From positions 8,008,501 to 8,072,500 of the forward strand of contig NZ_CP023690.1 of the NCBI RefSeq assembly GCF_008704795.1: a DNA stretch of 64,000 bases, in the 5' to 3' direction. Position 1 is the first letter of the stretch. Each line of letters opens with the position of its first letter. This stretch comes from Streptomyces spectabilis. GTDB lineage: Bacteria; Actinomycetota; Actinomycetes; Streptomycetales; Streptomycetaceae. Shown in pieces: positions 38,624 to 46,923 of the stretch. The notes below the pieces were generated by a model. It searched no databases. It was not told the origin of the DNA and saw only the letters and a program-made list of their open reading frames with translations. The translations under genes and the position numbers were made by a program.

Positions 38624-39682
38624 TCACTTGTCGCAGGGGCCGCCGTGGGGCTCGGTGTCGTCCGGAACCAGGACGACCTTGCCCGTGACCGTGCCGGACT
38701 CGGCCAGGCGCAGGGCTTCGGAGGCCCGTGACAGCGGGACGCGCGCGGCGACCTGGGCGGTCAGGCTGCCGTCGGCGAGCAGCGCGAAGACCTGCGCCAG
38801 GTCCGTGCGCAGCCGCTCGCGGAAGGCGTCGGCGCGGCGCCGTCCGGCCCAGATGTTGTAGAAGCGCGCGTGCCGGGAGTTCGGCAGCGCCTGCCACAGC
38901 GCGAGGCGCGCGAACAGCTTGAGCACCGGGGCCTTCGACGACCCCGCCACGTCACGCGTGGACGCCGTCCCGTACGACACGAGCGTGCCGCCCGGCGCGA
39001 GGAGCCGGAAGGACTCCACGACCGCCTCGCCGCCCACGTGGTCGAAGACCGCCCGCACACCGTCGGGCGCGAGGCCGCGCAGACGTCCGTACAGCTCGGG
39101 ATCGCGGTAGTCGACGGGCGTGACGCCGAGCCGGCGCAGCGCGTCGTGGTGGCGGCGCGACGCGGTGCCGATGACGCGGACGCCCGCGATCCGGGCGAGC
39201 TGGGCCAGCGTGGAGCCGACGCCGCCGTTCGCGCCGAGCACCACGATGGTGTCGCCCGCCCGGACCTTCGCGGTGCGGTGCAGCATCTGCCAGGCGGTGA
39301 CGCCGTTCACCACGAGCGTCTCGGCGTCGGCGGACGCGACGGACTCCGGTACGGGGACGAGGTCCGCGGCGGCCACGGGGACATGGCTCGCCCAGCCGCC
39401 GGTCTTGGTCAGCGCGGCGAAGCGGCCCCCGACGAGGGCGGGGTCCACACCGGGTCCTGTGGCCACCACGCGCCCCACCAGGTCGTAGCCCGGCACGAAG
39501 GGGAACGGCGGCTGGTCGAAGTACTTGCCGCGCCGCATCTGCTGCTCGGCGAAGGAGACGCCGGTGGCCTCCATGGCGAGCAGCGCCTGGCCAGGGCCCG
39601 GGGCCGGGGCGGGCCGCCGCCGCACGCTGAGCCCTTCGGGCTCGACGATCCCGGGGAGCACGACCTCGGTGGTCTTGCGCAT
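38624..39682 (-). CDS. MDR-superfamily zinc-independent oxidoreductase (quinone oxidoreductase-like)
   Basis: The 352-aa protein has the groES-like part (GVSFAEQQMRRGKYFDQPPFPFVPGYDLVGRVVATG), the nucleotide-binding VVLGANGGVGSTLAQLARIAG motif and the DHVGGE segment of quinone-oxidoreductase/VAT-1-like enzymes. The Cys-rich lobe for structural zinc is missing, as is usual for this branch. It would use NADPH to reduce quinones or enones. Two TTAGA-type operator copies precede it, suggesting repression by a TetR- or MarR-like protein encoded elsewhere. Confidence 0.88.
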   Translation of the reverse strand: MRKTTEVVLPGIVEPEGLSVRRRPAPAPGPGQALLAMEATGVSFAEQQMRRGKYFDQPPFPFVPGYDLVGRVVATGPGVDPALVGGRFAALTKTGGWASHVPVAAADLVPVPESVASADAETLVVNGVTAWQMLHRTAKVRAGDTIVVLGANGGVGSTLAQLARIAGVRVIGTASRRHHDALRRLGVTPVDYRDPELYGRLRGLAPDGVRAVFDHVGGEAVVESFRLLAPGGTLVSYGTASTRDVAGSSKAPVLKLFARLALWQALPNSRHARFYNIWAGRRRADAFRERLRTDLAQVFALLADGSLTAQVAARVPLSRASEALRLAESGTVTGKVVLVPDDTEPHGGPCDK

Positions 39683-39717
39683 GTCTGGACCTCTTCTGGG
39701 GGGTGTGGGTCTCGCTT

Positions 39718-39800
39718 GAGTTAGAACCTCTAACGAGAGAATGCGCCCCACGTCCCCATCTTGTCAATGATGTTCTCGCGAGAGTTATAGCCTCTAATGG
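39718..39800 (-). promoter_or_regulatory. Two TTAGA-N3-TCTAA operator copies
   Basis: A perfect inverted repeat TTAGA-acc-TCTAA (39721-39733) and a second copy with one mismatch, TTATA-gcc-TCTAA (39785-39797), lie 64 bp apart upstream of the MDR gene in an A/T-rich island. Both are followed by CG-rich flanks. This is a classic TetR/MarR control region. Confidence 0.6.
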
Positions 39801-39914
39801 AAGTCGCGGTCGTGACGGGACGCGCGAGGCCCGAGCGTTGACCGGCGCGCCCCGCGGGGCAGGATGGGAAAGCCGCGCGGTCAGCGCGCACACTCGCTCA
39901 AGGAAGGTACGGCG

Positions 39915-40787
39915 ATGGAGAATCCGGCCCCCGGACGGCGCGCCCCCGGCCGGCTCAGCATGACCACCGCCACGCTCGACGACTGGCGCGTCGTCACCGG
40001 CTGGGCGGCGGACGAGGGCTGGAACCCGGGGCTGCGGGACGCCGAGTCCTTCTTCGCCCAGGACCCAAAGGGATTCTTCATCGGCCGTGTCGACGGCGAG
40101 CCGGTGTCGGCGATCTCCGTCGTCAACTACAGCGCCTCGTACGCGTTCCTCGGCTTCTATCTCGTACGCCCCGACGCCCGCGGCCTCGGCCACGGCATCG
40201 CCACCTGGCGCGCCGCCCTCGCGCACGCCGGTGACCGCACCGTCGGCCTGGACGGCGTACCGGCACAGCAGGACAACTACCGCCGCTCGGGCTTCGAGCT
40301 CCGCCACCGGAGCATGCGGTACGTCGGACCCGTGGTGCCGTCCGGCCCGGTGGCCCCGCACGTGCGGCCCGTCGGGGACCTCGGGCCGGAGGCCGTCGCG
40401 GCGTACGACGGCTCCTGCTGTCCTGCCGACCGGCCCCGGTTCCTCGCCTCCTGGCTGACCACGCCGGGCCACCGCGCGCTCGCCTGCGTCGCCGACGGCC
40501 GGATCACCGGGTACGGGGTGCTGCGCCCGGCCCGCGACGCCGCCCGGATCGGGCCGCTGTTCGCCGACACCCGGGCGGACGCCGAGGCCCTCCTGGACGC
40601 CCTTGTCGCCGACCTGGACGGGGCGCCCGTCGCCGTCGACGTGCCCGAGTCCCACACGTCCGCCGTCGCCCTCGTCGAGGCCCGCGGCATGAAGCCGACG
40701 TTCGCGACGGCGCGCATGTACACCGGTCCTGTGCGGGAGTTCGCGCGGGACAAGGTGTTCGGGATCACCACCCTGGAGCTGGGCTGA
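39915..40787 (+). CDS. GNAT-family N-acetyltransferase, two-domain
   Basis: The 290-aa protein has an N-terminal GNAT domain with the acetyl-CoA loop VRPDARGLGHGIATW (about residue 88) and YRRSGFELRHRSMRYVGP, and a C-terminal GNAT-like domain (GYGVLRPARDAARIGPLFADT ... DVPESHTSAVALVEARGM). The second half matches the layout of Acetyltransf_18-type proteins. AGGAAGG precedes the ATG. The acceptor is unknown. Confidence 0.85.
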   Translation: MENPAPGRRAPGRLSMTTATLDDWRVVTGWAADEGWNPGLRDAESFFAQDPKGFFIGRVDGEPVSAISVVNYSASYAFLGFYLVRPDARGLGHGIATWRAALAHAGDRTVGLDGVPAQQDNYRRSGFELRHRSMRYVGPVVPSGPVAPHVRPVGDLGPEAVAAYDGSCCPADRPRFLASWLTTPGHRALACVADGRITGYGVLRPARDAARIGPLFADTRADAEALLDALVADLDGAPVAVDVPESHTSAVALVEARGMKPTFATARMYTGPVREFARDKVFGITTLELG

Positions 40788-40804
40788 GGGACGGGGCGCG
40801 CGGG

Positions 40805-43081
40805 TCAGGTCACGGTGAGCCGCCGCTTGCTCCTCGCCGTGGAGCTGTTGCCCACGTAGACGTCGAACGCGCCTTCCTCGACGCGGAATTCACCGCGCGG
40901 GTCGTTCGTCCAGAATCCCAGGTCGTCGGCGCCGAGCCGGAACCGCACGGTCCGTGAGGCACCCGCGGCGAGCGTCACCCGGCGGAAGCCGCGCAGCCTG
41001 CGCACCGGCTGCGTGATGCTCGCCGCGAGGTCGTGGACGTACAGCTGCACCACCTCGTCGCCCTCGCGCGCGCCGGTGTTGGTGACCGTGACGGACACCT
41101 CCACCGCCTCGCCCGCGCGCAGCGCGCGGGCGGGGATGCCGGTCCGGCTGAGCCGGGGCTCGCCGATCGCGAAGGTCGTGTAGCTCAGGCCGTGGCCGAA
41201 CGCGAACTGCGGGTCCGGCGGCAGGTCCAGGTACGTGGAGGTGTACTTGTTGTCGGCGGCGTACGGGCGGCCCGTCGACTCGTGGTTGTAGTGGACGGGG
41301 ATCTGCCCGACCGCGCGCGGGAACGAGACGGGCAGCTTGCCGCCCGGGTTGACGGTCCCGAACAGCACGTCGGCGATGGCGTTCCCGGCCTCCAGGCCCG
41401 GGTGCCAGGCCTCCAGGACGGCGGGCGCGCTCTCCAGCCAGCCGCCCACGGTCAGCGGACGGCCGTTCACGAGCACCACCACGAACGGCCTGCCGGTCGC
41501 CGCGACGGCCTCGATCAGCTTCTCCTGCGCGCCGGGCAGACCGATGTCGGCGCGCGCCGCGGCCTCCCCGCTCAGGGCGGGCGGCTCGCCCACGACGACG
41601 ACCGTGACGTCGGCGGCCCGCGCGGCCGCGACCGCCTCCGGGATGCCGCCGGTGTCCTCGCCCGCGGCGTCGACCCCGAGGGCGTACGTCACCTTCGCGC
41701 CCGGCGCCGCGCGCCGGATCGCGTCGAGGACCTTCACCGACGGGTACTTCTCCGCCGCGGCCGGGACCACCCAGGTGCCGAGCAGGTCGGCGGAGTCGGC
41801 GAACGGCCCGACCACGGCGAGGGACGCGAGGGACTTCTCGAGCGGCAGCGCGGCCCGGTCGTTCTTCAGGAGCACCAGCGAGCGGGCGGCCGCCGAGCGC
41901 GCGGCCCCGCGCGTCGCGGGGGTCGGCCCGTCGACGGCCGCGCCCGCGGTCTCGTCGACGTACGGATCGTCGAACAGGCCGAGGGCGAACTTCAGGCCGA
42001 GGATCCGCGCCACCGCCTCGTCGAGCCGGTGCTCACTGATCCGCCCCTCGCGCAGCAGCTGCTTGCCGTGCTCGCGCAGGGTGGTGCTGACCATCTCCAT
42101 GTCGACGCCCGCGGTGAGCGCGAGCCGGGCCGCCGCCGCGCCGTCCTCGGCGAAGCCGTGGGCGACCAGCTCCTGCACGCCGGTCCAGTCGCTGACGACG
42201 AAGCCGTCGAAGCCCCACTCCTTCCTGAGGACGTCCGTGAGGGTGTGGGCGTTGCCGTGCGCCGGGACGCCGCTGATGGTGTTGAAGGAGGCCATGACGG
42301 TGGCCACGCCCGCGTCGAGGGCGGCCTTGAACGGCGGCAGGTACAGATTGCGGAGCCGGGACTCCGACACGTCCACGGTGTTGTAGTCGCGGCCGCCCTC
42401 GGCGCCGCCGTACGCGACGAAGTGCTTGGCGCAGGCGGCGAGGCGGTCCTTCGCCCGGTAGTCCCGGCCCTGGTAGCCCTCGACCTTGGCGGCGGCGAAC
42501 CGCGCCGTCAGATAGGGGTCTTCGCCGCAGCTCTCGGCGACGCGGCCCCAGCGCGGCTCGTGCGTGACGTCCATCATCGGCGAGAACGTCCAGTGCACGC
42601 CGTTCGCCCGGGCCTCCCGCGCGGAGACCTCGGCGTCGGTGCGCGTCACCGCGGGGTCGAAGCTCGCCGCCTGCGCCAGCGGGATCGGGAACGTCGTCCA
42701 GAAGCCGTGGATGACGTCGAGCCCGAAGAGCAGCGGAATGCCGAGCCGGGACTCCTCGACGGCGATGCGCTGCACGGCGTTGGTGCTCTTCGCGCCGAAG
42801 ATGGAAAGGACGGACCCGAGGCGGCCCGCCCGCGCCGCGTCCTCCACGTCCTTCGTCCCGCCGCCGCCAGGGCCGGTGTCCCAGGCCCAGGCGAGCTGCT
42901 GGAGCTGCCCCAGCTTCTCTTCGACAGTCATACGGTCGAGCAGCTTCTCGACCTCGCGGCCGTGACGGCCGGGCCGGGGCGCGGCCCCGGCGATCCCGGC
43001 GCTGACGGCGCCACCCGCGACGGCCGCACCACCCACCACCGACAAACCGGACAGCAGCGTGCGCCTGCGTAGCTCTCGCAT
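40805..43081 (-). CDS. bglX: Secreted GH3 beta-glucosidase
   Basis: The 758-aa protein hydrolyses beta-glucosides from the non-reducing end. It has a Tat-type signal (RRRTLLSGLSVVGGAAVAGG), a GH3 N-terminal barrel with MTVEEKLGQLQQL, GIPLLFGLDVIHG, AKHFVAYGGAEGGRDYNTVDVSE and the nucleophile Asp in GFDGFVVSDWTGV. A GH3 C-terminal sandwich (SLVLLKNDRAALPL, VVGEPPALSGEAA) and a fibronectin III-like domain (YTTFAIGEPRLS..., YVHDLAASITQPVRRLRGF) follow. Length and order match BglX. It is monocistronic. Confidence 0.93.
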   Translation of the reverse strand: MRELRRRTLLSGLSVVGGAAVAGGAVSAGIAGAAPRPGRHGREVEKLLDRMTVEEKLGQLQQLAWAWDTGPGGGGTKDVEDAARAGRLGSVLSIFGAKSTNAVQRIAVEESRLGIPLLFGLDVIHGFWTTFPIPLAQAASFDPAVTRTDAEVSAREARANGVHWTFSPMMDVTHEPRWGRVAESCGEDPYLTARFAAAKVEGYQGRDYRAKDRLAACAKHFVAYGGAEGGRDYNTVDVSESRLRNLYLPPFKAALDAGVATVMASFNTISGVPAHGNAHTLTDVLRKEWGFDGFVVSDWTGVQELVAHGFAEDGAAAARLALTAGVDMEMVSTTLREHGKQLLREGRISEHRLDEAVARILGLKFALGLFDDPYVDETAGAAVDGPTPATRGAARSAAARSLVLLKNDRAALPLEKSLASLAVVGPFADSADLLGTWVVPAAAEKYPSVKVLDAIRRAAPGAKVTYALGVDAAGEDTGGIPEAVAAARAADVTVVVVGEPPALSGEAAARADIGLPGAQEKLIEAVAATGRPFVVVLVNGRPLTVGGWLESAPAVLEAWHPGLEAGNAIADVLFGTVNPGGKLPVSFPRAVGQIPVHYNHESTGRPYAADNKYTSTYLDLPPDPQFAFGHGLSYTTFAIGEPRLSRTGIPARALRAGEAVEVSVTVTNTGAREGDEVVQLYVHDLAASITQPVRRLRGFRRVTLAAGASRTVRFRLGADDLGFWTNDPRGEFRVEEGAFDVYVGNSSTARSKRRLTVT

Positions 43082-43210
43082 GTGTTCGCCTTCTCACGTC
43101 ACGGTGGGGGCAAGCGGGGGAGTGGCCACAAGAGTCGAAGCGAAAGTACGGGGCGGGTACAGGAGGGTCAAGGCAGGCGGCGGAGGCAGTCGAGTGGATC
43201 GCCTCCACGC

Positions 43211-43241
43211 TTGACCTCAACATTGGTTGAGGTCCTACGGT
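43211..43241 (+). promoter_or_regulatory. SoxR-type promoter/operator
   Basis: A perfect inverted repeat of GACCTCAAC and GTTGAGGTC, spaced by 4 nt, lies between a -35 TTGACC and a -10 TACGGT that are 19 bp apart. The overlong spacer with a CCTCAA-n-TTGAGG palindrome is the hallmark of SoxR and other MerR-family promoters. The expected start of transcription falls on or next to the ATG of the ABC gene, so the mRNA is probably leaderless. Confidence 0.82.
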
Positions 43242-43248
43242 TCCTTCC

Positions 43249-45132
43249 ATGAGCATGGAAACCACGGCGTGGACGCAGATGTACAGCGTCATGAACGCCC
43301 AGCAGGAACGCCGCCCCTTCGCCCGCGCGACGCTGCGCCGCATCGCCGCCTTCGCCCGCCCGCACCGCCGCCGCATCACGCAGTTCGTCCTGCTCAGCGT
43401 CCTCACCGCGGTGCTCGCCGTGGCCACGCCGATCCTCGCCGGGCACGTCGTGGACGCCATCGTCTCCGGCGCCGACTCCTCGCTCGTCGTCCGGTACGCC
43501 CTGCTCATCGCCGTCATCGCGGTCGCCGAAGCGGCCCTCGGCATCCTCAGCCGCTGGCTGTCGGCGACCCTGGGCGAAGGTCTGATCCTCGACCTGCGCA
43601 CGGCCGTCTTCGACCATGTGCAGCGCATGCCGGTCGCGTTCTTCACGCGCACCCGCACCGGGGCGCTCGTCAGCCGCCTCAACAACGACGTGATCGGCGC
43701 GCAACGCGCCTTCAGCAACACTCTTTCGGGTGTCGTCGCCAACGTCGTCACGCTGCTGCTCACCCTCGGCGTGATGCTCGCCCTGTCCTGGCAGATCACG
43801 CTGCTCGCGCTCGTCCTGCTGCCGGTGTTCGTGCTGCCCGCGCGGCGCATGGGCACCCGGATGGCGCGGCTCCAGCGGGAGGCCGCCCACCACAACGCCG
43901 CCATGGGCACCCGGATGACCGAGCGCTTCTCCGCCCCCGGCGCGACCCTCATCAAGCTCTTCGGGCGGCCCGGCGACGAGTCCGCCGAGTTCGCCGAGCG
44001 GGCGAGCCGGGTGCGCGACATCGGGGTGCGCACGGCCATGGCCCAGTCGGCGTTCATCACCGCCCTCACCCTGGTGTCGGCTCTCGCGCTCGCCCTCGTC
44101 TACGGCCTCGGCGGGTACTTCGCGCTCGAAGGCTCCCTGGAGGCGGGCGCCGTCGTCTCCCTCGCCCTGCTCCTGACCCGGCTGTACGCGCCGCTGACGG
44201 CTCTCGCCGGCGCCCGCGTCGAGGTGATGAGCGCCCTCGTGAGCTTCGAGCGGGTCTTCGAAGTCCTCGACCTGGAGCCGCTCATCGCCGAGAAGCCGGA
44301 CGCGGGGCGGGTGCCCGAGGGCCCCGTCGCCGTGGAGTTCGACGACGTCCGCTTCGGCTACCCGGCCGCCGACAAGGTCTCCCTCGCCTCCCTGGAGGAG
44401 GTCGCGTCGCTCGACGGCCGCGGCGGCGCCGAGGTCCTGCACGGCCTGTCCTTCCGCGCCGAGCCCGGACAGACCGTCGCGCTCGTCGGCTCCTCCGGCG
44501 CGGGCAAGTCGACGATCGCGCAGCTCCTGCCGCGCCTGTACGACGCCGACGCCGGGACCGTGCGCGTCGGCGGCGTGGACGTGCGCGACCTGTCCGCCGA
44601 CTCCCTGCGCGACACCATCGGCATGGTCACCCAGGACGGCCACCTCTTCCACGAGTCCGTCCGCGCGAACCTGCTGCTCGCCCGGCCCGGCGCCGACGAG
44701 GACGACCTGTGGGAGGTGCTGCGCCGGGCCCGCCTCGACGACCTCGTGCGGTCGCTGCCCGACGGGCTCGACACCGTCGTCGGCGAGCGGGGCTACCGGC
44801 TCTCGGGCGGCGAGCGGCAGCGCATGACCATCGCGCGGCTCCTGCTCGCCCGGCAGCGGGTCGTCATCCTCGACGAGGCGACCGCGCACCTGGACAACAC
44901 CTCCGAGGCGGCCGTCCAGGAGGCCCTCGCCGAGGCCCTGTCCGAGCGCACCGCCGTGGTCATCGCCCACCGTCTGTCGACCGTGCGCTCCGCCGACCAG
45001 ATCCTCGTGGTCGAGGACGGCCGGATCGTGGAGCGCGGAACGCACGAGGAACTCCTCCTGACGGGCGGACGGTACGCCGAGCTGTACCGGACGCAGTTCC
45101 TCACGGGGGACGACGTGGAGGTGGCGGCATAG
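43249..45132 (+). CDS. ABC exporter (MsbA/multidrug type), probable SoxR regulon member
   Basis: The 627-aa half-transporter has a six-helix exporter domain and an ATPase with Walker A VGSSGAGKST, signature LSGGERQRMTIARLLL, Walker B RVVILDEATAHLD and H-loop IAHRLSTV. A SoxR box drives it. In Streptomyces coelicolor an ABC transporter gene belongs to the SoxR regulon, which responds to redox-active metabolites, so export of pigmented or quinoid antibiotics is a fair inference. There is no Shine-Dalgarno sequence, fitting a leaderless message. A 21-bp hairpin terminates it. Confidence 0.9.
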   Translation: MSMETTAWTQMYSVMNAQQERRPFARATLRRIAAFARPHRRRITQFVLLSVLTAVLAVATPILAGHVVDAIVSGADSSLVVRYALLIAVIAVAEAALGILSRWLSATLGEGLILDLRTAVFDHVQRMPVAFFTRTRTGALVSRLNNDVIGAQRAFSNTLSGVVANVVTLLLTLGVMLALSWQITLLALVLLPVFVLPARRMGTRMARLQREAAHHNAAMGTRMTERFSAPGATLIKLFGRPGDESAEFAERASRVRDIGVRTAMAQSAFITALTLVSALALALVYGLGGYFALEGSLEAGAVVSLALLLTRLYAPLTALAGARVEVMSALVSFERVFEVLDLEPLIAEKPDAGRVPEGPVAVEFDDVRFGYPAADKVSLASLEEVASLDGRGGAEVLHGLSFRAEPGQTVALVGSSGAGKSTIAQLLPRLYDADAGTVRVGGVDVRDLSADSLRDTIGMVTQDGHLFHESVRANLLLARPGADEDDLWEVLRRARLDDLVRSLPDGLDTVVGERGYRLSGGERQRMTIARLLLARQRVVILDEATAHLDNTSEAAVQEALAEALSERTAVVIAHRLSTVRSADQILVVEDGRIVERGTHEELLLTGGRYAELYRTQFLTGDDVEVAA

Positions 45133-45149
45133 CGACGCCCCGCACGGCC

Positions 45150-45204
45150 CCTCAGCACCGCGCGGACCCGCCCCTTCCCGGGACGGGTCCGCGCGGTGCT
45201 GAGG
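45150..45204. terminator. Bidirectional terminator, perfect 21-bp stem
   Basis: CCTCAGCACCGCGCGGACCC(G) pairs exactly with the sequence ending at 45204 around a 13-nt loop. It separates the ABC gene from the convergent RibD-like gene. Confidence 0.9.
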
Positions 45205-45215
45205 CGTAGAGGGGG

Positions 45216-45812
45216 CTACGCGGTCTGCTTCTCGTACGTCAGGAACACGGTGCCGCTGTCCAGGGCGTCCACCTCGGTGCGCTGCCAGAGGGTGGGGTCG
45301 AAGGGGGCCTTCTCGCCGAACAGGGGGATGCCCGTGCCCACCGTGAGGGGGGCGAGCTTGATGACGAGGCGGTCGATCTCGGCGTACAGGGCGCCCGCGA
45401 GTTCGCCGCCGCCCACGAGCCACAGGCCCTTGCCGGGCTCGCGCTTGAGCGCGCGGACCCTGGCGGCCGGGTCGGTGGTGACGAGCTCGACGGCCGGGTC
45501 CGGGCTCTCGGTGAGGGTCCGGCTGAAGACGAGGTGCCGCAGGTGCGGATAGCAGTCGGTGAATCCCGCGTCCAGGCCGTTCTGGTACGTGTTGCGCCCT
45601 TCGAGCATCGTGTCGAAGTGGGTGCCATCGGCGGTGATGCCGAGGGCGGACCGCGCCTGGACGGGGAGCGTCTCGGGGTACTTCTCGGCGAGCAGGCGGA
45701 CGTAGTCCTCGCTCACCGGCCAGAAGCCGTCGGGGCCCGTGGGGTCGGAGCCGTCGGGCCCGGCGATGCGGCCGTCGAGGGACATCGCGATGAAGTAGGT
45801 CAGCTTGCGCAT
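45216..45812 (-). CDS. RibD C-terminal/dihydrofolate reductase-like protein
   Basis: The 198-aa protein has the fold of stand-alone RibD_C proteins: KLTYFIAMSLDGRIAGPDGS at the N-terminus, FDTMLEGRNTYQNGLDAG, VFSRTLTESPDPAVELVT and WLVGGGELAGALYAEIDRLVIKLAPLTVGTGIPLF. Such proteins are NAD(P)H reductases of pterin-like or unknown substrates. GGAG lies 5 bp before the ATG. It is divergent from a TetR gene, probably its repressor. Confidence 0.88.
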   Translation of the reverse strand: MRKLTYFIAMSLDGRIAGPDGSDPTGPDGFWPVSEDYVRLLAEKYPETLPVQARSALGITADGTHFDTMLEGRNTYQNGLDAGFTDCYPHLRHLVFSRTLTESPDPAVELVTTDPAARVRALKREPGKGLWLVGGGELAGALYAEIDRLVIKLAPLTVGTGIPLFGEKAPFDPTLWQRTEVDALDSGTVFLTYEKQTA

Positions 45813-45865
45813 ACGGGCTCCAGAGGTGAGGAAGGCGGTGGTGGTGGCGGTGGGGCGGCGACGGA

Positions 45866-46000
45866 TCAGCCGCGGCTGCCGGGCTTCGGGAGAGGCCGTG
45901 GGCGCGGCATCGAGTGCGGCTTGGCGGGCTGTGGGAAGGGGCGGCGGGGCTGGCCGGCGCGGAACTGCCGCTGGGCGCGGACGGTGGTGTTGGCTCGCAT
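45866..46000 (-). CDS. Small basic Pro-rich ORF (hypothetical, 44 aa)
   Basis: A short frame starts at ATG with GAAGGAG 5 bp ahead, one of the best ribosome sites in this area. It encodes a peptide rich in Arg and Pro (MRANTTVRAQRQFRAGQPRR at the start). It ends 53 bp before the RibD-like gene in the same direction, so it may be a first small gene or a leader peptide of that transcript. I do not recognise it. Confidence 0.4.
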   Translation of the reverse strand: MRANTTVRAQRQFRAGQPRRPFPQPAKPHSMPRPRPLPKPGSRG

Positions 46001-46104
46001 CTGGACTCCTTCGGCGGGTCGCTGACCACGACCCGGGACGGGCTGCCGACGGCCCGGACGGGCCGCGTGGGGTGCCTCCAGAGCGCATCAGGTGATGTAC
46101 TCTG

Positions 46105-46143
46105 CTTGCAGTGGTAAGAACGTAGTACTTCACTTGCAGTGGT
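46105..46143. promoter_or_regulatory. CTTGCAGTGGT direct repeats before the TetR gene
   Basis: Two identical 11-bp copies lie 28 bp apart, the second 24 bp before the ATG. They probably bind the TetR protein and control both divergent transcripts. Confidence 0.55.
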
Positions 46144-46166
46144 GTCAAGGGAATCGAGAAGACGTC

Positions 46167-46736
46167 ATGAGACAGAACCCCGCCCGCCGTACCGCGCTCC
46201 TTGACGCCGCGATCGAGGTGCTCGCGCGCGAGGGCTCCCGCGGGCTCACGCTGCGCGCGCTCGACGCGGAGGCGGAGGTCCCCAAGGGCACGGCCAGCAA
46301 CTACTTCGCCCACCGCGCGGACCTGCTCGCCCAGGTCATGCAGCGCGTCCAGGAGCGCCTGCTGCCCGCGGAGGACGCGCTGGCGGACACGATGCGCGAG
46401 GCGCCGTCCACGGACCTCGTGGTCACGCTCCTCAAGCAGCTCGTCGAGCGGATGCGGGCCGACCGCAGCAGCCATCTGGCCCTGCTCGAAATGCGCCTGG
46501 AAGCCACCCGCCGCCCCGAACTCCACGCCGAGCTGAACCGGTTCATGGCCCAGCAGCTGGAGGCCAACGTCAGCTTCCACCTGGACGCGGGCCTGCCCGG
46601 CGACCGCACCGGCGTGGTGCTGCTCTACCTCGCCATGCTCGGCCTGATCATCGACGATCTGACGGTCCCCGACCTGCTCACGCCGTTCTCGGTCGACAAG
46701 CTCATCGAGGAGCTGCCGCAGCGGCTGCTGCGCTGA
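46167..46736 (+). CDS. TetR-family transcriptional regulator
   Basis: The 189-aa protein begins with a TetR helix-turn-helix (ALLDAAIEVLAREGSRGLTLRALDAEAEVPKGTASNYFAHRADLL, residues 9-53) and continues with a helical ligand domain, including LALLEMRLEATRRPEL. Two direct repeats precede it, implying autoregulation, and the divergent RibD-like gene is the likely target. Confidence 0.9.
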   Translation: MRQNPARRTALLDAAIEVLAREGSRGLTLRALDAEAEVPKGTASNYFAHRADLLAQVMQRVQERLLPAEDALADTMREAPSTDLVVTLLKQLVERMRADRSSHLALLEMRLEATRRPELHAELNRFMAQQLEANVSFHLDAGLPGDRTGVVLLYLAMLGLIIDDLTVPDLLTPFSVDKLIEELPQRLLR

Positions 46737-46756
46737 GGCCGGGCGGCGCGGCCCGG

Positions 46757-46803
46757 TAAGGGCTGGTTAGGGGTACTCGGGGCGCGGTGCGCCGCCCTAC
46801 TGT
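46757..46803 (+). promoter_or_regulatory. TRRGGG repeat promoter, site B
   Basis: TAAGGG and TAGGGG lie 11 bp apart and are followed 24 nt later by TACTGT, a possible -10. The arrangement is the same as at the PKS promoter (site A). Only a ~50-nt stretch separates it from a strong terminator, so any transcript would be short. Confidence 0.45.
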
Positions 46804-46847
46804 GGAACGCGGAAGGGCCGCCGCAGGGCTCTTCGGACAGGGCCGGT

Positions 46848-46900
46848 CCCGGAGCGGCGCGTCCTTCCATTTCCCCCATGGAAGGACGCGCCGCTCCGGG
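46848..46900. terminator. Perfect 23-bp hairpin between TetR and PPTase genes
   Basis: Two exact 23-nt arms (46848-46870, 46878-46900) enclose TTCCCCC. It ends the leftward GT-PPTase transcript and anything initiated at site B. Confidence 0.9.
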
Positions 46901-46923
46901 CCGGTGTGCCGCCCGGCCGCCGT

